NCBI RefSeq assembly: GCF_049844995.1
Contig: NZ_JBNCMC010000008.1
Span: forward strand, 1 to 64,000
Length of the DNA: 64,000 bases
Origin: Luteimicrobium sp049844995
GTDB lineage: Bacteria; Actinomycetota; Actinomycetes; Actinomycetales; Cellulomonadaceae
Direction of reading: 5' to 3'
Shown: positions 25,036-34,399 of the stretch, in pieces
Layout: each line of letters opens with the position of its first letter
How positions within the stretch are numbered: the first letter of the stretch is position 1
The notes under the pieces: generated by a model
What the model saw: the letters and a program-made list of their open reading frames with translations, nothing else
Told to the model about the DNA's origin: nothing
Databases searched by the model: none
Position numbers and translations under genes: made by a program

Positions 25036-26688
25036 TCAGACGAGCGCCGGCAGCGCGGGCAGCGCGCCGAGCAGGGTGCGGGTGTACTCGTGCTCGGGGC
25101 GGTGGAGGACGTCGTCGACGGCCCCCTGCTCGACGACGCGCCCGCCGGTCATGACGAGCACGCGGTCGGCGACGTGGTGGACGACGCCGAGGTCGTGGGA
25201 GATGAAGAGGATCGAGGTCCCGGTCTCGGCCTGGAGCTCGCCGAGCAGGTCGAGGATCCCGGCCTGCACGGAGACGTCGAGCGCGGACACGGGCTCGTCC
25301 GCGACGAGCAGCCGGGGGTGCGGCGCGAGGGCGCGGGCGATCGAGACCCGCTGCCGCTGCCCGCCGGACAGCGTGCGCGGGTGCCGGTCGGTGAACGACG
25401 CCCCGAGCCGGACCTGGTCGAGGACCTCGGCCACACGGCGGCTCCGCTCCTCGCCCCGGACGCCCACCGCGTCGAGGCTCTCGGCCACGATCCGCCCGAC
25501 GGTGTAGCGGGGGTCGAACGAGCCGAGCGGGTCCTGCGCGATGAGCTGGACGTCGCGGCGCAGGTGCCGGCGCCGCGCCTCGGACACGCCCGTCCAGGGC
25601 TCGCCCCCCAGCGTCACGGTCCCGGAGTCCGGCTCGACGAGCCCGAGCACGATCCGCGCGACCGTCGTCTTGCCCGAGCCCGACTCGCCGACGATCCCGA
25701 GGGTCTCGCCGCGGGCGATCTCGAGGCTCACGTCGTCGACGGCGACGAGCTCGCTCCCACCGTGAGCGCCGCGCACCCGGTACGTCTTGCGCAGGTGCGC
25801 GGCCGACAGCACCGGCCGGGCGGGGTCCGGGTCGGGCCGGACGAGCGGCGTCCGGTCGGTCAGCCGCAGCCCCTTCGACGACGCCGACGGGACCGCCCGC
25901 AGCAGCTCGCGCGTGTAGGGGTGCTGCGGGCGGCGGAGCACGTCGTCGGTCGCGCCCTGCTCCACGACCTCCCCGGCACGCATCACGAGGACGCGGTCGG
26001 CGATGCGCGCGACGACGGCCAGGTCGTGGCTGATCAGCAGGATCGTGGCGCCGCGCTGCTTCTCGAGCGCGAGAAGGTCGAGGATCTGGGCCTGGACGGT
26101 GACGTCGAGCGCGGTCGTGGGCTCGTCCGCGACGAGCAGGTCGGGGTCGCCGGCGAGCCCGGCGGCGATCAGCCCGCGCTGGCGCAGGCCGCCCGAGAGC
26201 TGGTGCGGGTGCTGGCGGGCGCGGACCTCCGGCTCGGGCACCCCGACCGAGCCGAGGAGCGCGTGCACGCGGTCGGCGACCGCGCGTCGGCCGCGGGCGA
26301 GACGGTGCGTCCGCAGGGTCTCGCCGACCTCCGCGCCGAGCGTGCGCAGCGGGTCGAGCGAGACCAGCGCGTCCTGCAGGACGAACCCGACCGTCCGGCC
26401 GCGCAGGCGCCGCCATGCCCGCTCGTCGGCGGACCGGACGTCCTGGCCCGCGAGCTCGAAGGTGTCGGCCGACCAGGTCGCGGCGGCCGGCAGGAGCCCC
26501 GCGAGCGCCCGGGCGGTCACGGTCTTGCCGGACCCGGACTCGCCGACGATCGCCACGCACGTGCCGCGCTCGACGTCGAGGTCGAGCCCGTGCACGGCCG
26601 TGACGGGCCCGCCGGGCCCGGGGAACGCGATCCGCAGGCCGCGCACGGAGACGACGGTCGTGACGGGCTCGGTGGTGGTGGCGCTCAT
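25036..26688 (-). CDS. fused Dpp-type ATPase (two nucleotide-binding domains) of the sulfur-operon importer, 550 aa
   Basis: N-half: GESGSGKTV, LSGGLRQRGLIAAGL, LLVADEPTTALD. C-half (from about residue 296): GESGSGKTT, LSGGQRQRVSIARAL, LLVADEPVSALD. Opp/Dpp tails (HPYTRELLRAVPS, HEYTRTLLGALPAL) end both halves. Same fused organisation as the ATPase at 14.9-16.6 kb, supporting paralogy of the two importers. ATG at 26688 overlaps the permease stop by 4 nt; the long upstream frame was rejected. Confidence 0.93.
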   Translation of the reverse strand: MSATTTEPVTTVVSVRGLRIAFPGPGGPVTAVHGLDLDVERGTCVAIVGESGSGKTVTARALAGLLPAAATWSADTFELAGQDVRSADERAWRRLRGRTVGFVLQDALVSLDPLRTLGAEVGETLRTHRLARGRRAVADRVHALLGSVGVPEPEVRARQHPHQLSGGLRQRGLIAAGLAGDPDLLVADEPTTALDVTVQAQILDLLALEKQRGATILLISHDLAVVARIADRVLVMRAGEVVEQGATDDVLRRPQHPYTRELLRAVPSASSKGLRLTDRTPLVRPDPDPARPVLSAAHLRKTYRVRGAHGGSELVAVDDVSLEIARGETLGIVGESGSGKTTVARIVLGLVEPDSGTVTLGGEPWTGVSEARRRHLRRDVQLIAQDPLGSFDPRYTVGRIVAESLDAVGVRGEERSRRVAEVLDQVRLGASFTDRHPRTLSGGQRQRVSIARALAPHPRLLVADEPVSALDVSVQAGILDLLGELQAETGTSILFISHDLGVVHHVADRVLVMTGGRVVEQGAVDDVLHRPEHEYTRTLLGALPALPALV

Positions 26689-27566
26689 GCGTGCTCCCGG
26701 TGCTCGAAGCGTCGCTGCAGGCGGTGTCCGACGACCGACACCGAGATCACGACGAGGACGATGGCGACGCCGGGGAAGACGGAGATCCACCAGGCGCTGG
26801 GCAGGTAGTTGCGGCCGTCGGCGAGCATCGCGCCCCACTCGGGCGACGGGGGTCTGGGGCCCAGACCGATGAAGCTCAGCGAGGAGGCGGCCAGGATGCT
26901 CGTGCCGAGCCCGATGGTCGCGAGGATCGGCACCGACACGACCGCGTGGGGCAGCACGTGCCGGGCGACGAGAGTCGAGCGCCGCAGCCCGAACGTGACG
27001 GACTGCTCGACGTAGCCCGAGCGCCGGACCACGTGCGTCTCGGCCCGCACGATGCGCGCGTACCGGGGCACGGACGCGATCGCGAGGGCCACGATGACGG
27101 TCGGGATGCCGGGGCCGACGATCGTGACGAGCACGATCGCGAGGAGGATCGCGGGGAACGCGGCGACGACGTCGAGCCCGCGGGCCGTGACCTCGTCCGT
27201 GACACGCCCGCCGAGCCCCGCGAGGAGCCCGAGCAGCACGCCCGCGACCACGCCGAGCGCCGTCGCCGACACGGCGATGAGCACGGAGTACCGCGCGCCG
27301 TAGACGATCCGGGACCACACGTCGCGGCCGAGCTGGTCCGTGCCGAGGAGCGCGTCGTGCCCGGGCGGCTGGAACGCGCGCAGGGGGTCGGCGTCGAGCG
27401 GGCCGCGCGCGGCGAACAGGCCCGGGAACGCGACCACGAGGACGAGCAGCACGAGCACCGTCGACGCGAGCAGGACGCCCCACGGCGCCGTCCGCAGCCG
27501 GGCCGCGAGGCCCTCGCGCACGGCCGACGACGGCGCGGCCTCCGCGGGCGTGAGCGTGGCGGTCAT
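26685..27566 (-). CDS. Dpp-type ABC permease (DppC class), 293 aa
   Basis: DppC-class permease with LLGTDQLGRDVWSRIVYGAR after TM1, RYARIVRAETHVVRRSGYVE, a less conserved EAA loop VTFGLRRSTLVARHVLPHA and SLSFIGLGPRPPSPEWGAML near the C-terminus. ATGA overlap with the fused ATPase downstream and with the DppB-class gene upstream. Confidence 0.92.
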   Translation of the reverse strand: MTATLTPAEAAPSSAVREGLAARLRTAPWGVLLASTVLVLLVLVVAFPGLFAARGPLDADPLRAFQPPGHDALLGTDQLGRDVWSRIVYGARYSVLIAVSATALGVVAGVLLGLLAGLGGRVTDEVTARGLDVVAAFPAILLAIVLVTIVGPGIPTVIVALAIASVPRYARIVRAETHVVRRSGYVEQSVTFGLRRSTLVARHVLPHAVVSVPILATIGLGTSILAASSLSFIGLGPRPPSPEWGAMLADGRNYLPSAWWISVFPGVAIVLVVISVSVVGHRLQRRFEHREHA

Positions 27567-28594
27567 GCCCGTCCCCCCGTCCGCAGCCGGGGGTCGATGA
27601 CCAGCGAGACGAGGTCGACGACCGTGTTCACGACGACGTACACGAGCGCGCTGAGCAGCGCGACGCCGAGGACGACGGGCAGGTCGCGCGCCTGCGCAGC
27701 CTGGAGCGCGACCACGCCGATGCCGGGCCGGCCGAACACCTGCTCGACGACGATCACGCCGCCGAGCAGACCGCCGACGAGCCACCCGAGCAGCGTGACG
27801 ACGGGCAATGACGCGTGCCGCAGGCTGTGCCGGAGCCGCAGCCCCGACTCGGACACGCCGCGCGCCCGCACGCTCAGCGCGTACGGCTGCTCGAGCGAGC
27901 GCTCGACGCCCTCGCGGAGCACCTGGGACACGAGGCCGACGAGCCCGAGCCCGAGCGCCGTCGCCGGCAGCACGAGCGAGGAGAGTCCGTTCGCCCCCGC
28001 GACGGGGAACCAGCCGAGCGAGAAGCTGAACACGTACAGCAGCACGATGCCGAGCCAGAACTCGGGGATCGACACGACCGTCAGCTCGACTCCGCCCGCG
28101 ATCCGGCTCGCCCACGGCCGCCCGGCGGTCGTGACGGCGAGCGCCACGGCCAGGACGAGCGCGACCGCGAGCCCGGACGCCGCGAGCGCGAGGGTCGGGC
28201 CGAGCTGCGACCCGATGACCTGCGTCACGGGCAGGTGGAGCTGGTAGGACGTGCCGAGGTCGCCGTGCAGCAGGCGGCCCAGGTAGTCGACGTACTGCTG
28301 GACGACGGGCCGGTCGAGCCCCCACTCGGCGGTCACGGCGGCGACGGCCTCGGGCGTGCGCTGCGTGGGCGGCACGAGCGCGTCGATCTGCGAGCCGGGC
28401 GCGAGCTGGAGCGCGACGAACGCGACGGTCACGCTCGCCCACAGCACCACGACCGCGCCCGCGAGCCGGCGGCCCACGGCGGCGAGCGTGGGTGCCCACG
28501 CCCTCCCCCGCGCGTCGGCGGCGGGGGCTCGGACCTCGGTGGCAGCGTCGTCGACGGCGGCCGGCCGGGCCGCCCCCAGGGTCGCGCTGCTCAC
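27563..28594 (-). CDS. Dpp-type ABC permease (DppB class), 343 aa
   Basis: GTG at 28594 overlaps the binding-protein stop (GTGA). A roughly 35-residue polar N-terminus precedes TM1 (LAGAVVVLWASVTVAFVALQ). DppB landmarks are LAPGSQIDALVPP, GDLGTSYQLHLPVTQV, EAA loop VRARGVSESGLRLRHSLRHA and VVDLVSLVIDPRLR at the end. The same frame continues upstream as noise over the binding protein. Confidence 0.92.
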   Translation of the reverse strand: MSSATLGAARPAAVDDAATEVRAPAADARGRAWAPTLAAVGRRLAGAVVVLWASVTVAFVALQLAPGSQIDALVPPTQRTPEAVAAVTAEWGLDRPVVQQYVDYLGRLLHGDLGTSYQLHLPVTQVIGSQLGPTLALAASGLAVALVLAVALAVTTAGRPWASRIAGGVELTVVSIPEFWLGIVLLYVFSFSLGWFPVAGANGLSSLVLPATALGLGLVGLVSQVLREGVERSLEQPYALSVRARGVSESGLRLRHSLRHASLPVVTLLGWLVGGLLGGVIVVEQVFGRPGIGVVALQAAQARDLPVVLGVALLSALVYVVVNTVVDLVSLVIDPRLRTGGRA

Positions 28595-30279
28595 TTGCTC
28601 AGCCAGACGTCGTAGGCGCTCTCCGGCAGCTGGTAGTAGGTCCGGAAGCCGACGCCGTGCACCGTGGACGACGCCGCGATCTCGTCCTCCGGCTCGTACA
28701 GCGGGAAGCTGTAGGCCTTGTCCGTGATCACGTACTGCTGCAGCGCGTCGTACGCCTCGGCACGCTTCGCGGTGTCGGTGGTCTGCTGGGCCGCGGTCAG
28801 CCAGGTGGTGAGCTGCGGGTCGGTCGCGTTGGAGAGGTTGATGAAGCCGCCCTTGGCCGCGGGCAGCCAGTGGTACTCGATGTCGACGCCGTCGGGGTTG
28901 GTGTTCGAGTTGTCGTAGGTGCCGTAGTCGTTCTTGGCACGGTGCTGGTCGGAGACGCCGGAGTCGACCACCTGGACGTCGAAGTCGATGCCGGCGTTCT
29001 GCTTGACCTGGGCCTGGACGGCCTGCAGCAGGGTGTCGCGCTGGTCGCGGACGTACGGCTTGGACTGGTAGTCGGTGATGGTGAGGCGCTTGCCGTCCTT
29101 GGTGCGGTAGCCCTCGGAGTCGCGGCCCGTCCAGCCGGCCTCGTCGAGGAGCGTGTTGGCGGCGTCCTTGTCGTTGCCGTAGGTGCCCTCGAGGCTCTTG
29201 TCGTAGAACGTCGGGTCGGCGGGCGAGACCGCGGACCAGGCCCGGGTGCGCTGGCCCGCGTACACGGACTTCAGCACGGCGTCGAGGTCGACGGCGTCGC
29301 GGAACGCCTGCCGGACCCTCACGTCCGACGTCGGGCTCTCCAGCGTGTTGAAGTACAGCGAGTACGGCGTGCCCGTGTTGAGCGCGGTCTGGTAGGTGAA
29401 GCGGGAGTCCTTCTGGAACTGCGCAGCCTGGGTGCCGGGGACGCCCTCGACGACGTCCACCTGGCCCGACTGCAGCGCGCCCAGGCGCACCGACGACTCG
29501 GGCAGGAACCGGTACGTGAGCGCGTCGAGGTACGCGGCGCCCTGGTGCTTCGCGGTCGCGGGCGCCCAGTCGTAGTGCGCGTTCTTGGTGAAGTCGAGCT
29601 CCTGGCCCTTGACGTACTTGCTGAGGACGAACGGCCCGGTGCCCGCGACGTCCGGCCCGCCGGCCTGGACGTCGGCCTTCGCGTACGACTTCGGGGAGAT
29701 GAGCGCGAGGCTCCCGACGTAGTCGAGGAACGGCGCGTACTTCTCCTTGAGCACGAGGGTGACCGTGCGGGCGTCGGTCGCTGTCGCGGACTTGAGGTGC
29801 GACAGCGGGCCGGACGAGCCGTACGGGTTGTACTTCGGGTTCAGGACCTGCTTGATGTTCGTGACGACGGCGGCCGCGTCGAGCGTCGAACCGTCCCAGA
29901 AGGTCACGCCGTCGCGGATCGTGAAGGTGTAGGTCAGCTCGTCGTCGGAGACCTTGTACCCGCTGGCGAGCCACGGGACGTAGGTGCCGTCGTCCTGGCG
30001 GGCCAGGAGCTGCTCGTAGGAGTTGCGCAGCAGCAGCTTGGTCTTGTCCTGGCCGTTGAGCTGCGGGTTGAGCGTGGTCGGCTCGGTCTCGACGCCCCAG
30101 GTGAGCGTGCCGCCCGCCGTCGGGGTTCCCGTGCCCGACGACGCGGTCCCGGCGTCCGAGCCACCGGCGCACCCGGCCAGCACGAACGCCGTGGAGATGG
30201 CGGAAACCGTCAGGGCGGCGGCGAGGGCGGCCGGGCGACGGCCGAGGTGGCCGTGCGATCTCGCGGACGTGGTGGACAT
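28591..30279 (-). CDS. family 5 solute-binding lipoprotein of the sulfur-operon importer, 562 aa
   Basis: Lipoprotein: STAFVLAGCAGG lipobox at about residues 28-39, then a Ser/Thr/Gly linker. The mature domain has FTIRDGVTFWDGSTLDAAAV and closely parallels the plus-strand protein at 16.6-18.3 kb. Neither looks like the 8.9-10.6 kb protein to the same degree. Position inside an operon of sulfur-type LLM monooxygenases under a SAM riboswitch makes an organosulfur ligand likely; the identity is unknown. Confidence 0.9.
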   Translation of the reverse strand: MSTTSARSHGHLGRRPAALAAALTVSAISTAFVLAGCAGGSDAGTASSGTGTPTAGGTLTWGVETEPTTLNPQLNGQDKTKLLLRNSYEQLLARQDDGTYVPWLASGYKVSDDELTYTFTIRDGVTFWDGSTLDAAAVVTNIKQVLNPKYNPYGSSGPLSHLKSATATDARTVTLVLKEKYAPFLDYVGSLALISPKSYAKADVQAGGPDVAGTGPFVLSKYVKGQELDFTKNAHYDWAPATAKHQGAAYLDALTYRFLPESSVRLGALQSGQVDVVEGVPGTQAAQFQKDSRFTYQTALNTGTPYSLYFNTLESPTSDVRVRQAFRDAVDLDAVLKSVYAGQRTRAWSAVSPADPTFYDKSLEGTYGNDKDAANTLLDEAGWTGRDSEGYRTKDGKRLTITDYQSKPYVRDQRDTLLQAVQAQVKQNAGIDFDVQVVDSGVSDQHRAKNDYGTYDNSNTNPDGVDIEYHWLPAAKGGFINLSNATDPQLTTWLTAAQQTTDTAKRAEAYDALQQYVITDKAYSFPLYEPEDEIAASSTVHGVGFRTYYQLPESAYDVWLSK

Positions 30280-30303
30280 GGTGACTCCAGGGGTTGGGGT
30301 GGC

Positions 30304-30864
30304 TCAGAGCCACTTCTCGAACGGGCGGGGAGACAGGGCGTCGGGCGCCGCCGAGGCGACGGCGTCGGGGTCGAACAGCGGGGTGTAGCTGGCCGCGAGG
30401 TAGAGGCCGACGGCCTCGGGCTGCCGCGGTCCGGTGGTCAGGTAGACGCGGGCGTACCCACGCTCGGCGGCGCGGCGCTCGAGCTCCGCGAGCACCGCCC
30501 GGCCGAGGCCCTGCCGACGGCGGTCGTGGTGCGTCCAGATCCGCTTGAGCTCGGCGGTGGGCACGCGCGGGGCTTCGTCCGCGCCGTGCTCGGGCTCGGT
30601 GCGGCGCCGGAACGCGCCGCCCGCCACCGGCACGCCGCCCGCGAGCAGGAGGACGAGGTCGCCGTCGGGCGGGAGGAACTCGTCGAGGCCCTCGGCGCGG
30701 AACTCGGCGACGTACCGCGCGAGCTGCTCCGCGTCGAGCTCCTCGACCCCGAGCAGGTCGGCGTACCGGTCGCGGTACTCGACGAACAGCTCGTCGAGCA
30801 GGACGCCCGCGAGCGGGTCGTCGAGGCGGACGCTGCGGACCTCGAGGGAGGTGACAGGGCTCAT
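30304..30864 (-). CDS. GNAT-family N-acetyltransferase, 186 aa
   Basis: GNAT domain with the cofactor loop RIWTHHDRRRQGLGRAVL (R-R-Q-G-L-G), a VYLTTGPRQPEAVGLYLAASY helix-strand pair, and an N-terminus LEVRSVRLDDPL. Second acetyltransferase of the operon, overlapping the DUF1684 gene by 4 nt. A role in N-acetylating or detoxifying S-substituted amino acids is inferred only from context. Confidence 0.85.
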   Translation of the reverse strand: MSPVTSLEVRSVRLDDPLAGVLLDELFVEYRDRYADLLGVEELDAEQLARYVAEFRAEGLDEFLPPDGDLVLLLAGGVPVAGGAFRRRTEPEHGADEAPRVPTAELKRIWTHHDRRRQGLGRAVLAELERRAAERGYARVYLTTGPRQPEAVGLYLAASYTPLFDPDAVASAAPDALSPRPFEKWL

Positions 30865-31706
30865 CGGGGGTCCTTCTCCCCCGCCTCGACCGCGAACGGC
30901 AGGTCGTTGCCGGCGAGCGGCCGGGGGCAGGTGCCGTGGTCGTTGAAGTGCGACGGGTACGCCGACGCGCGGTTGAGGTCGACGCGCAGCGTGCCGGTCC
31001 GGCGCGACGCCTCGACCTCGGCGTCCGCGACGTGCACAGCCCGCCACTCCGGCGCACCCTCCGCGCGATCCGTGAAGGAGAGCGTGGCGCCGCCGTGGTG
31101 CCCGGCGACGAGCCGGAGGGTCGTGCCGTCCAGGTCGACCTCCCCGACCACCTGCACGTGGTGCACCAGGCCGGGCTTCGCGCCGTCGACGACGGCGGCT
31201 CGCGGCCCCGCGTACCAGCGGACCGGGAGGTCGCGCACCTGGGCGGGGTCGAAGCCGAACGCCGGGACGACGACGCCCTCGCCCGCCGCGACGAACGCCG
31301 CGAGCGCCGGGGCGTGCGGGTCGCGCGTGCGCAGCAGGTACCGGCCCGTGCGGAGCGCGAGCTCGACGCCGATGTCGCCGACCACGAAGGGCACGGCCGA
31401 GCCCGCCTCCGCCACGACGACGGTCCGCGTCCCGGTCACCGGCGCCAGGGCCTCGGCGTCGAGCAGGACGGCGACGTCACCGTCCGTGACCGCCCCGTCG
31501 CCGTCGACGCGGACGTGCGCGCCGTCGTCGTCGGCCCACCAGAGGCCCGGGACGCCGACGACGGGTGCGGGCTCGGCGCCGAGCCAGTGGTGCGACGTGA
31601 GGGACAGGACGCCGCGGGGCGCCCTCAGCCCGGCGGCGCGGTCCGCGCGCCAGGCGAGCCAGCTCGCCTCGGCGGTGTCGAGGGTCTCGAGGGTGTCAGC
31701 GCTCAT
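30861..31706 (-). CDS. DUF1684 family protein, 281 aa
   Basis: Beta-rich soluble protein with the family's features: WLAWRADRAAGLRAPRGVLSL at the start, a Trp-rich TSHHWLGAEP and GLWWADD segment, and a C-terminal NRASAYPSHFNDHGTCPRPLAGN motif (FND..TCP..P..N is strongly conserved in DUF1684). No catalytic function is established for the family. Presence in a SAM-riboswitch operon with five LLM proteins is a useful functional clue. Overlaps the GNAT gene; 33 nt after the LLM gene upstream. Confidence 0.85.
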   Translation of the reverse strand: MSADTLETLDTAEASWLAWRADRAAGLRAPRGVLSLTSHHWLGAEPAPVVGVPGLWWADDDGAHVRVDGDGAVTDGDVAVLLDAEALAPVTGTRTVVVAEAGSAVPFVVGDIGVELALRTGRYLLRTRDPHAPALAAFVAAGEGVVVPAFGFDPAQVRDLPVRWYAGPRAAVVDGAKPGLVHHVQVVGEVDLDGTTLRLVAGHHGGATLSFTDRAEGAPEWRAVHVADAEVEASRRTGTLRVDLNRASAYPSHFNDHGTCPRPLAGNDLPFAVEAGEKDPR

Positions 31707-31739
31707 CGTGGTCTCCGTTCGGGTGCGGGTCGGTCGGGC

Positions 31740-33068
31740 TCAGGCGGTGGCGGCGGCGGGGATGCCCGGCCGGACGAGGCCCAGGTGGTCGCGGAGCGTC
31801 GGGCCCGCGTACTCGGAGCGGAACGAGCCCCGCTCCTGCAGCAGCGGGACGACGCGGTCCAGCACGTCGTCGAGCCCGTGAGGCGTGAGGTGGGGCACGA
31901 GGATGAAGCCGTCGCTCGCGTCCTCCTGGACGAACCGGTCGATCTCGTCGGCGACGCGGGTCGGGGTGCCGACGAACCCGCCGCGCGAGGTGAGCTGCAG
32001 GACGAGCTCGCGGATCGACCAGCCGTTCGCGTCGGCGAGCCCGCGCCACGTCCGGGCGACCTCGCGCGGGTCGGCGTGCCGCACCCGGCCGCGCGTGATG
32101 GCCTGGTTCTCGTAGTCGGGCTCGACGTCGGGCAGCGGGCCCTCGGGGTCGTAGGACGTGAGGTCGCGGCCCCAGACCTGCTCGAGGAACGCGATCGCCG
32201 TCGGGCCGGGGACCTGGGCGAGCCGGACCTCGCGGGCCAGCTCCTCGGCCTCTGCTGCGGTGTCACCGATCGTGACCGTCGTCGCCGGGATGATCTTCAG
32301 GGCGTCGCGCTCGCGGCCGTTCGCCTCGACCCGCGCCTTGACGTCCTGGTAGAACGCCTGGCCGTCCTCGAAGGTCGAGTGCATCGAGAAGATGACGTCG
32401 GCCGTCGCGGCCGCGAAGTCGCGTCCCTCGCCCGAGTCGCCCGCCTGGAACAGGACGGGGTGGCCCTGCGGGCCGCGCGGCGTCGTGAACGTCCCCCGGA
32501 CGGCGAACTGGGGGCCCGTGTGCTCGAACGGCCGCGGGCCGTCCTCGTCCCACGAGTCCCAGAGCGTGCGCGCGACCTCGACGACCTCCGCCGCCCGCCG
32601 GTACCGGTCCGCGTGGTCGAGGTAGCCGCCGCGGCGGAAGTTCTCGCCCGTGAAGGCGTCGGAGCTGGTCACGAGGTTCCACGCCGCGCGCCCCTCGGAC
32701 AGGATGTCGAGGGTCGCGAACTGGCGGGCGAGCTCGAACGGCTCGTTGAACGTCGTGTTGATGGTGCCCGCGAGGCCGATCCGGTCGGTCACCGCGGCGA
32801 GCGCCGCGAGGACGGGCAGGGTGTCGGGCCGGCCGACGACGTCGAGGTCGTGGATCCGTCCCTTGTGCTCGCGCAGGCGCAGGCCCTCGGCGAGGAAGAA
32901 GAAGTCGAGCTTGGCCTCCTCGGCCTTGCGGGCGAGGTGCTCGAAGGACGAGAAGTCGATCTGGCTGCCCGACCGGGGGTCGGTCCAGACGGTCGTGCTG
33001 TTCACGCCCGGGAAGTGGACACCCAGGTGGATCTGCTTGCGGGGGCGGCTGGTGCTCTCGGCGGTCAT
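31740..33068 (-). CDS. NtaA/SnaA/DszA-type FMN-dependent monooxygenase, 442 aa
   Basis: LLM superfamily, NtaA/DmoA branch. It has IDFSSFEHLARKAEEAKLDFFFLAEG, GLAGTINTTFNEPFELARQFATLD, EGRAAWNLVTSSD, HPVLFQAGDSGEGRDFAAATADVIF (segments described separately) and RGGFVGTPTRVADEIDRFVQ. This branch includes enzymes oxidising nitrilotriacetate, dimethyl sulfide, dibenzothiophene sulfone and S-substituted N-acetylcysteines, always with a separate flavin reductase. Length fits (about 440). Start at 33068 chosen over the same-frame upstream extension through the next gene. Confidence 0.9.
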   Translation of the reverse strand: MTAESTSRPRKQIHLGVHFPGVNSTTVWTDPRSGSQIDFSSFEHLARKAEEAKLDFFFLAEGLRLREHKGRIHDLDVVGRPDTLPVLAALAAVTDRIGLAGTINTTFNEPFELARQFATLDILSEGRAAWNLVTSSDAFTGENFRRGGYLDHADRYRRAAEVVEVARTLWDSWDEDGPRPFEHTGPQFAVRGTFTTPRGPQGHPVLFQAGDSGEGRDFAAATADVIFSMHSTFEDGQAFYQDVKARVEANGRERDALKIIPATTVTIGDTAAEAEELAREVRLAQVPGPTAIAFLEQVWGRDLTSYDPEGPLPDVEPDYENQAITRGRVRHADPREVARTWRGLADANGWSIRELVLQLTSRGGFVGTPTRVADEIDRFVQEDASDGFILVPHLTPHGLDDVLDRVVPLLQERGSFRSEYAGPTLRDHLGLVRPGIPAAATA

Positions 33069-33097
33069 GGTGGCGGGTCTCCGGTTGCGCGAGGGGG

Positions 33098-34255
33098 TCA
33101 CTGGGCGGCGGCGTAGCGGCTCGCGGGCCGGGGCAGCCCGAGCGAGTCGCGCAGCGTGGTCCCGGGGTACGCCTGACGGAAGACGCCGTCGGCCTGGAGG
33201 ACGGGGACGGTCCCGCCGACGATCGCCCGCAGGTCGGTGTCGAGGGACGCGGGCCGGAGCGTGAAGCCGTCGGCGGCGCCGGCGTCGAACCAGTCCTCGA
33301 GGAGGTCGGCGAGGTCGACGGCGGTCCCGACGTGCGTGAGCCCTCCCTCGGGCAGGCCGCCGCGGTCGCCGCCCAGCTCCGCGAGGAGGTCGAGCCGCTC
33401 CTGCGCGCTGCGCCGGTCCTGCCCGACGACGGCCCCCAGGTCCACGAGCACGCGCACCGCATCGGGGTCGCGCCCGGCCTCGCGGGCGATCTCGCGGACC
33501 TCCTCGCGCACGGCCCTCGCGTCGTCGCGCTGGGTCGCCCGCACGCGCACGACGTCGGCCCGGCGGCCCGCGAGGTCGAGGCTCAGCGGCGAGTCGGCGC
33601 GGACGACGACCGGGGGCCGGCCCTGCGGCGAGCGCGGCGTGATCGACGGGCCCTTGACGGCGAAGTGCACGCCCTCGAAGTCGACGTAGTGGAGCTTGTC
33701 GCGGTCGACGAACCGGTGGGTCGCCTCGTCCCGGATCTCGGCGTCGTCCTCCCAGGAGTCCCAGAGCCGCTCGACGACCTCGATCGCCTCCTCGGCCTCG
33801 CGCAGCGCGTCGACCTCGTCGGGGGCGGGGCGGCGCCCGAACGCCGCGGCGGACGCCGCGTCCGTCGACCAGCCGACCTGCCACGCCGCGCGTCCGGCGG
33901 AGACGTGGTCGATGGTCGAGATCGCCTTGGAGACGTGGAACGGCTCGGTGTGCGTGGTGTCGACGGTCGCGACCAGCCCGATCCCGGCGGACCGCGGGGC
34001 GAGCCGGGCGCTCACGAGCGCCGCGTCGAGCCGGCCCTGGAGCGAGGCCCCGCGCTGCGGCCGGAGGGTGAACGCGTCGTCGAAGAGCGCGAAGTCCAGC
34101 AACCCGTGCTGCGCAGTCGCCACGAGGCCCGCGAGCCGCGCCGCGTCGAAGGGGCGGGGCGCGACGGGACCCTCGGCGCGCCAGACGCCGGCGTGCGCGC
34201 CGACGTCGGTGAGGTCGACGCCCAGGTGGAGGTGTCGGGGGGACGAAGAGGACAT
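33098..34255 (-). CDS. LLM-class flavin-dependent oxidoreductase, 385 aa (first enzyme gene of the sulfur operon)
   Basis: LLM barrel: HLHLGVDLTDVGAHAGVW start, LLDFALFDDAFTL, GIGLVATVDTTHTEPFHVSK, AGRAAWQVGWSTDA and PPVVVRADSPLSLDLAGRRADVV. Related to the NtaA branch but shorter and with a diverged C-terminal half. An AGGAG site lies 6 nt before the ATG at 34255. The next features upstream are the Cys-codon leader ORF and the riboswitch, so this gene is the first controlled by them. Substrate unknown. Confidence 0.87.
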   Translation of the reverse strand: MSSSSPRHLHLGVDLTDVGAHAGVWRAEGPVAPRPFDAARLAGLVATAQHGLLDFALFDDAFTLRPQRGASLQGRLDAALVSARLAPRSAGIGLVATVDTTHTEPFHVSKAISTIDHVSAGRAAWQVGWSTDAASAAAFGRRPAPDEVDALREAEEAIEVVERLWDSWEDDAEIRDEATHRFVDRDKLHYVDFEGVHFAVKGPSITPRSPQGRPPVVVRADSPLSLDLAGRRADVVRVRATQRDDARAVREEVREIAREAGRDPDAVRVLVDLGAVVGQDRRSAQERLDLLAELGGDRGGLPEGGLTHVGTAVDLADLLEDWFDAGAADGFTLRPASLDTDLRAIVGGTVPVLQADGVFRQAYPGTTLRDSLGLPRPASRYAAAQ

Positions 34256-34339
34256 GAGGACTCCTGGTCGGGGGCGCCCGGGCGCGCGGAGGCGTGCGGC
34301 ACCCGCGGCGGGCTGGGGTGGGGAGGGTGAGGACCGGGC

Positions 34340-34356
34340 GCCGTCGGCCCGACGGC
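34340..34356 (-). terminator. candidate attenuator hairpin between leader ORF and first LLM gene
   Basis: Near-perfect 17-nt palindrome, 7-bp stem GCCGTCG/CGACGGC with 3-nt loop, about 45 nt after the leader stop codon and 85 nt before the LLM start. No U-tract follows. The surrounding 34256-34399 is C-rich on the coding strand. Role in attenuation is a hypothesis. Confidence 0.35.
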
Positions 34357-34399
34357 GATGGTCGCGTGAGCGGTGGTGCCAGAGCGGTGGAGGGGCGGC

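Noticed and set aside
28492..31881. Plus-strand open frame of over 1100 codons
   Set aside because: Antisense to the binding protein, GNAT and DUF1684 genes, all of which have clear families.
34256..34399. Second riboswitch or rho-utilisation site between leader ORF and LLM gene
   Set aside because: Region is C-rich but lacks any conserved aptamer words; only the small hairpin could be supported.
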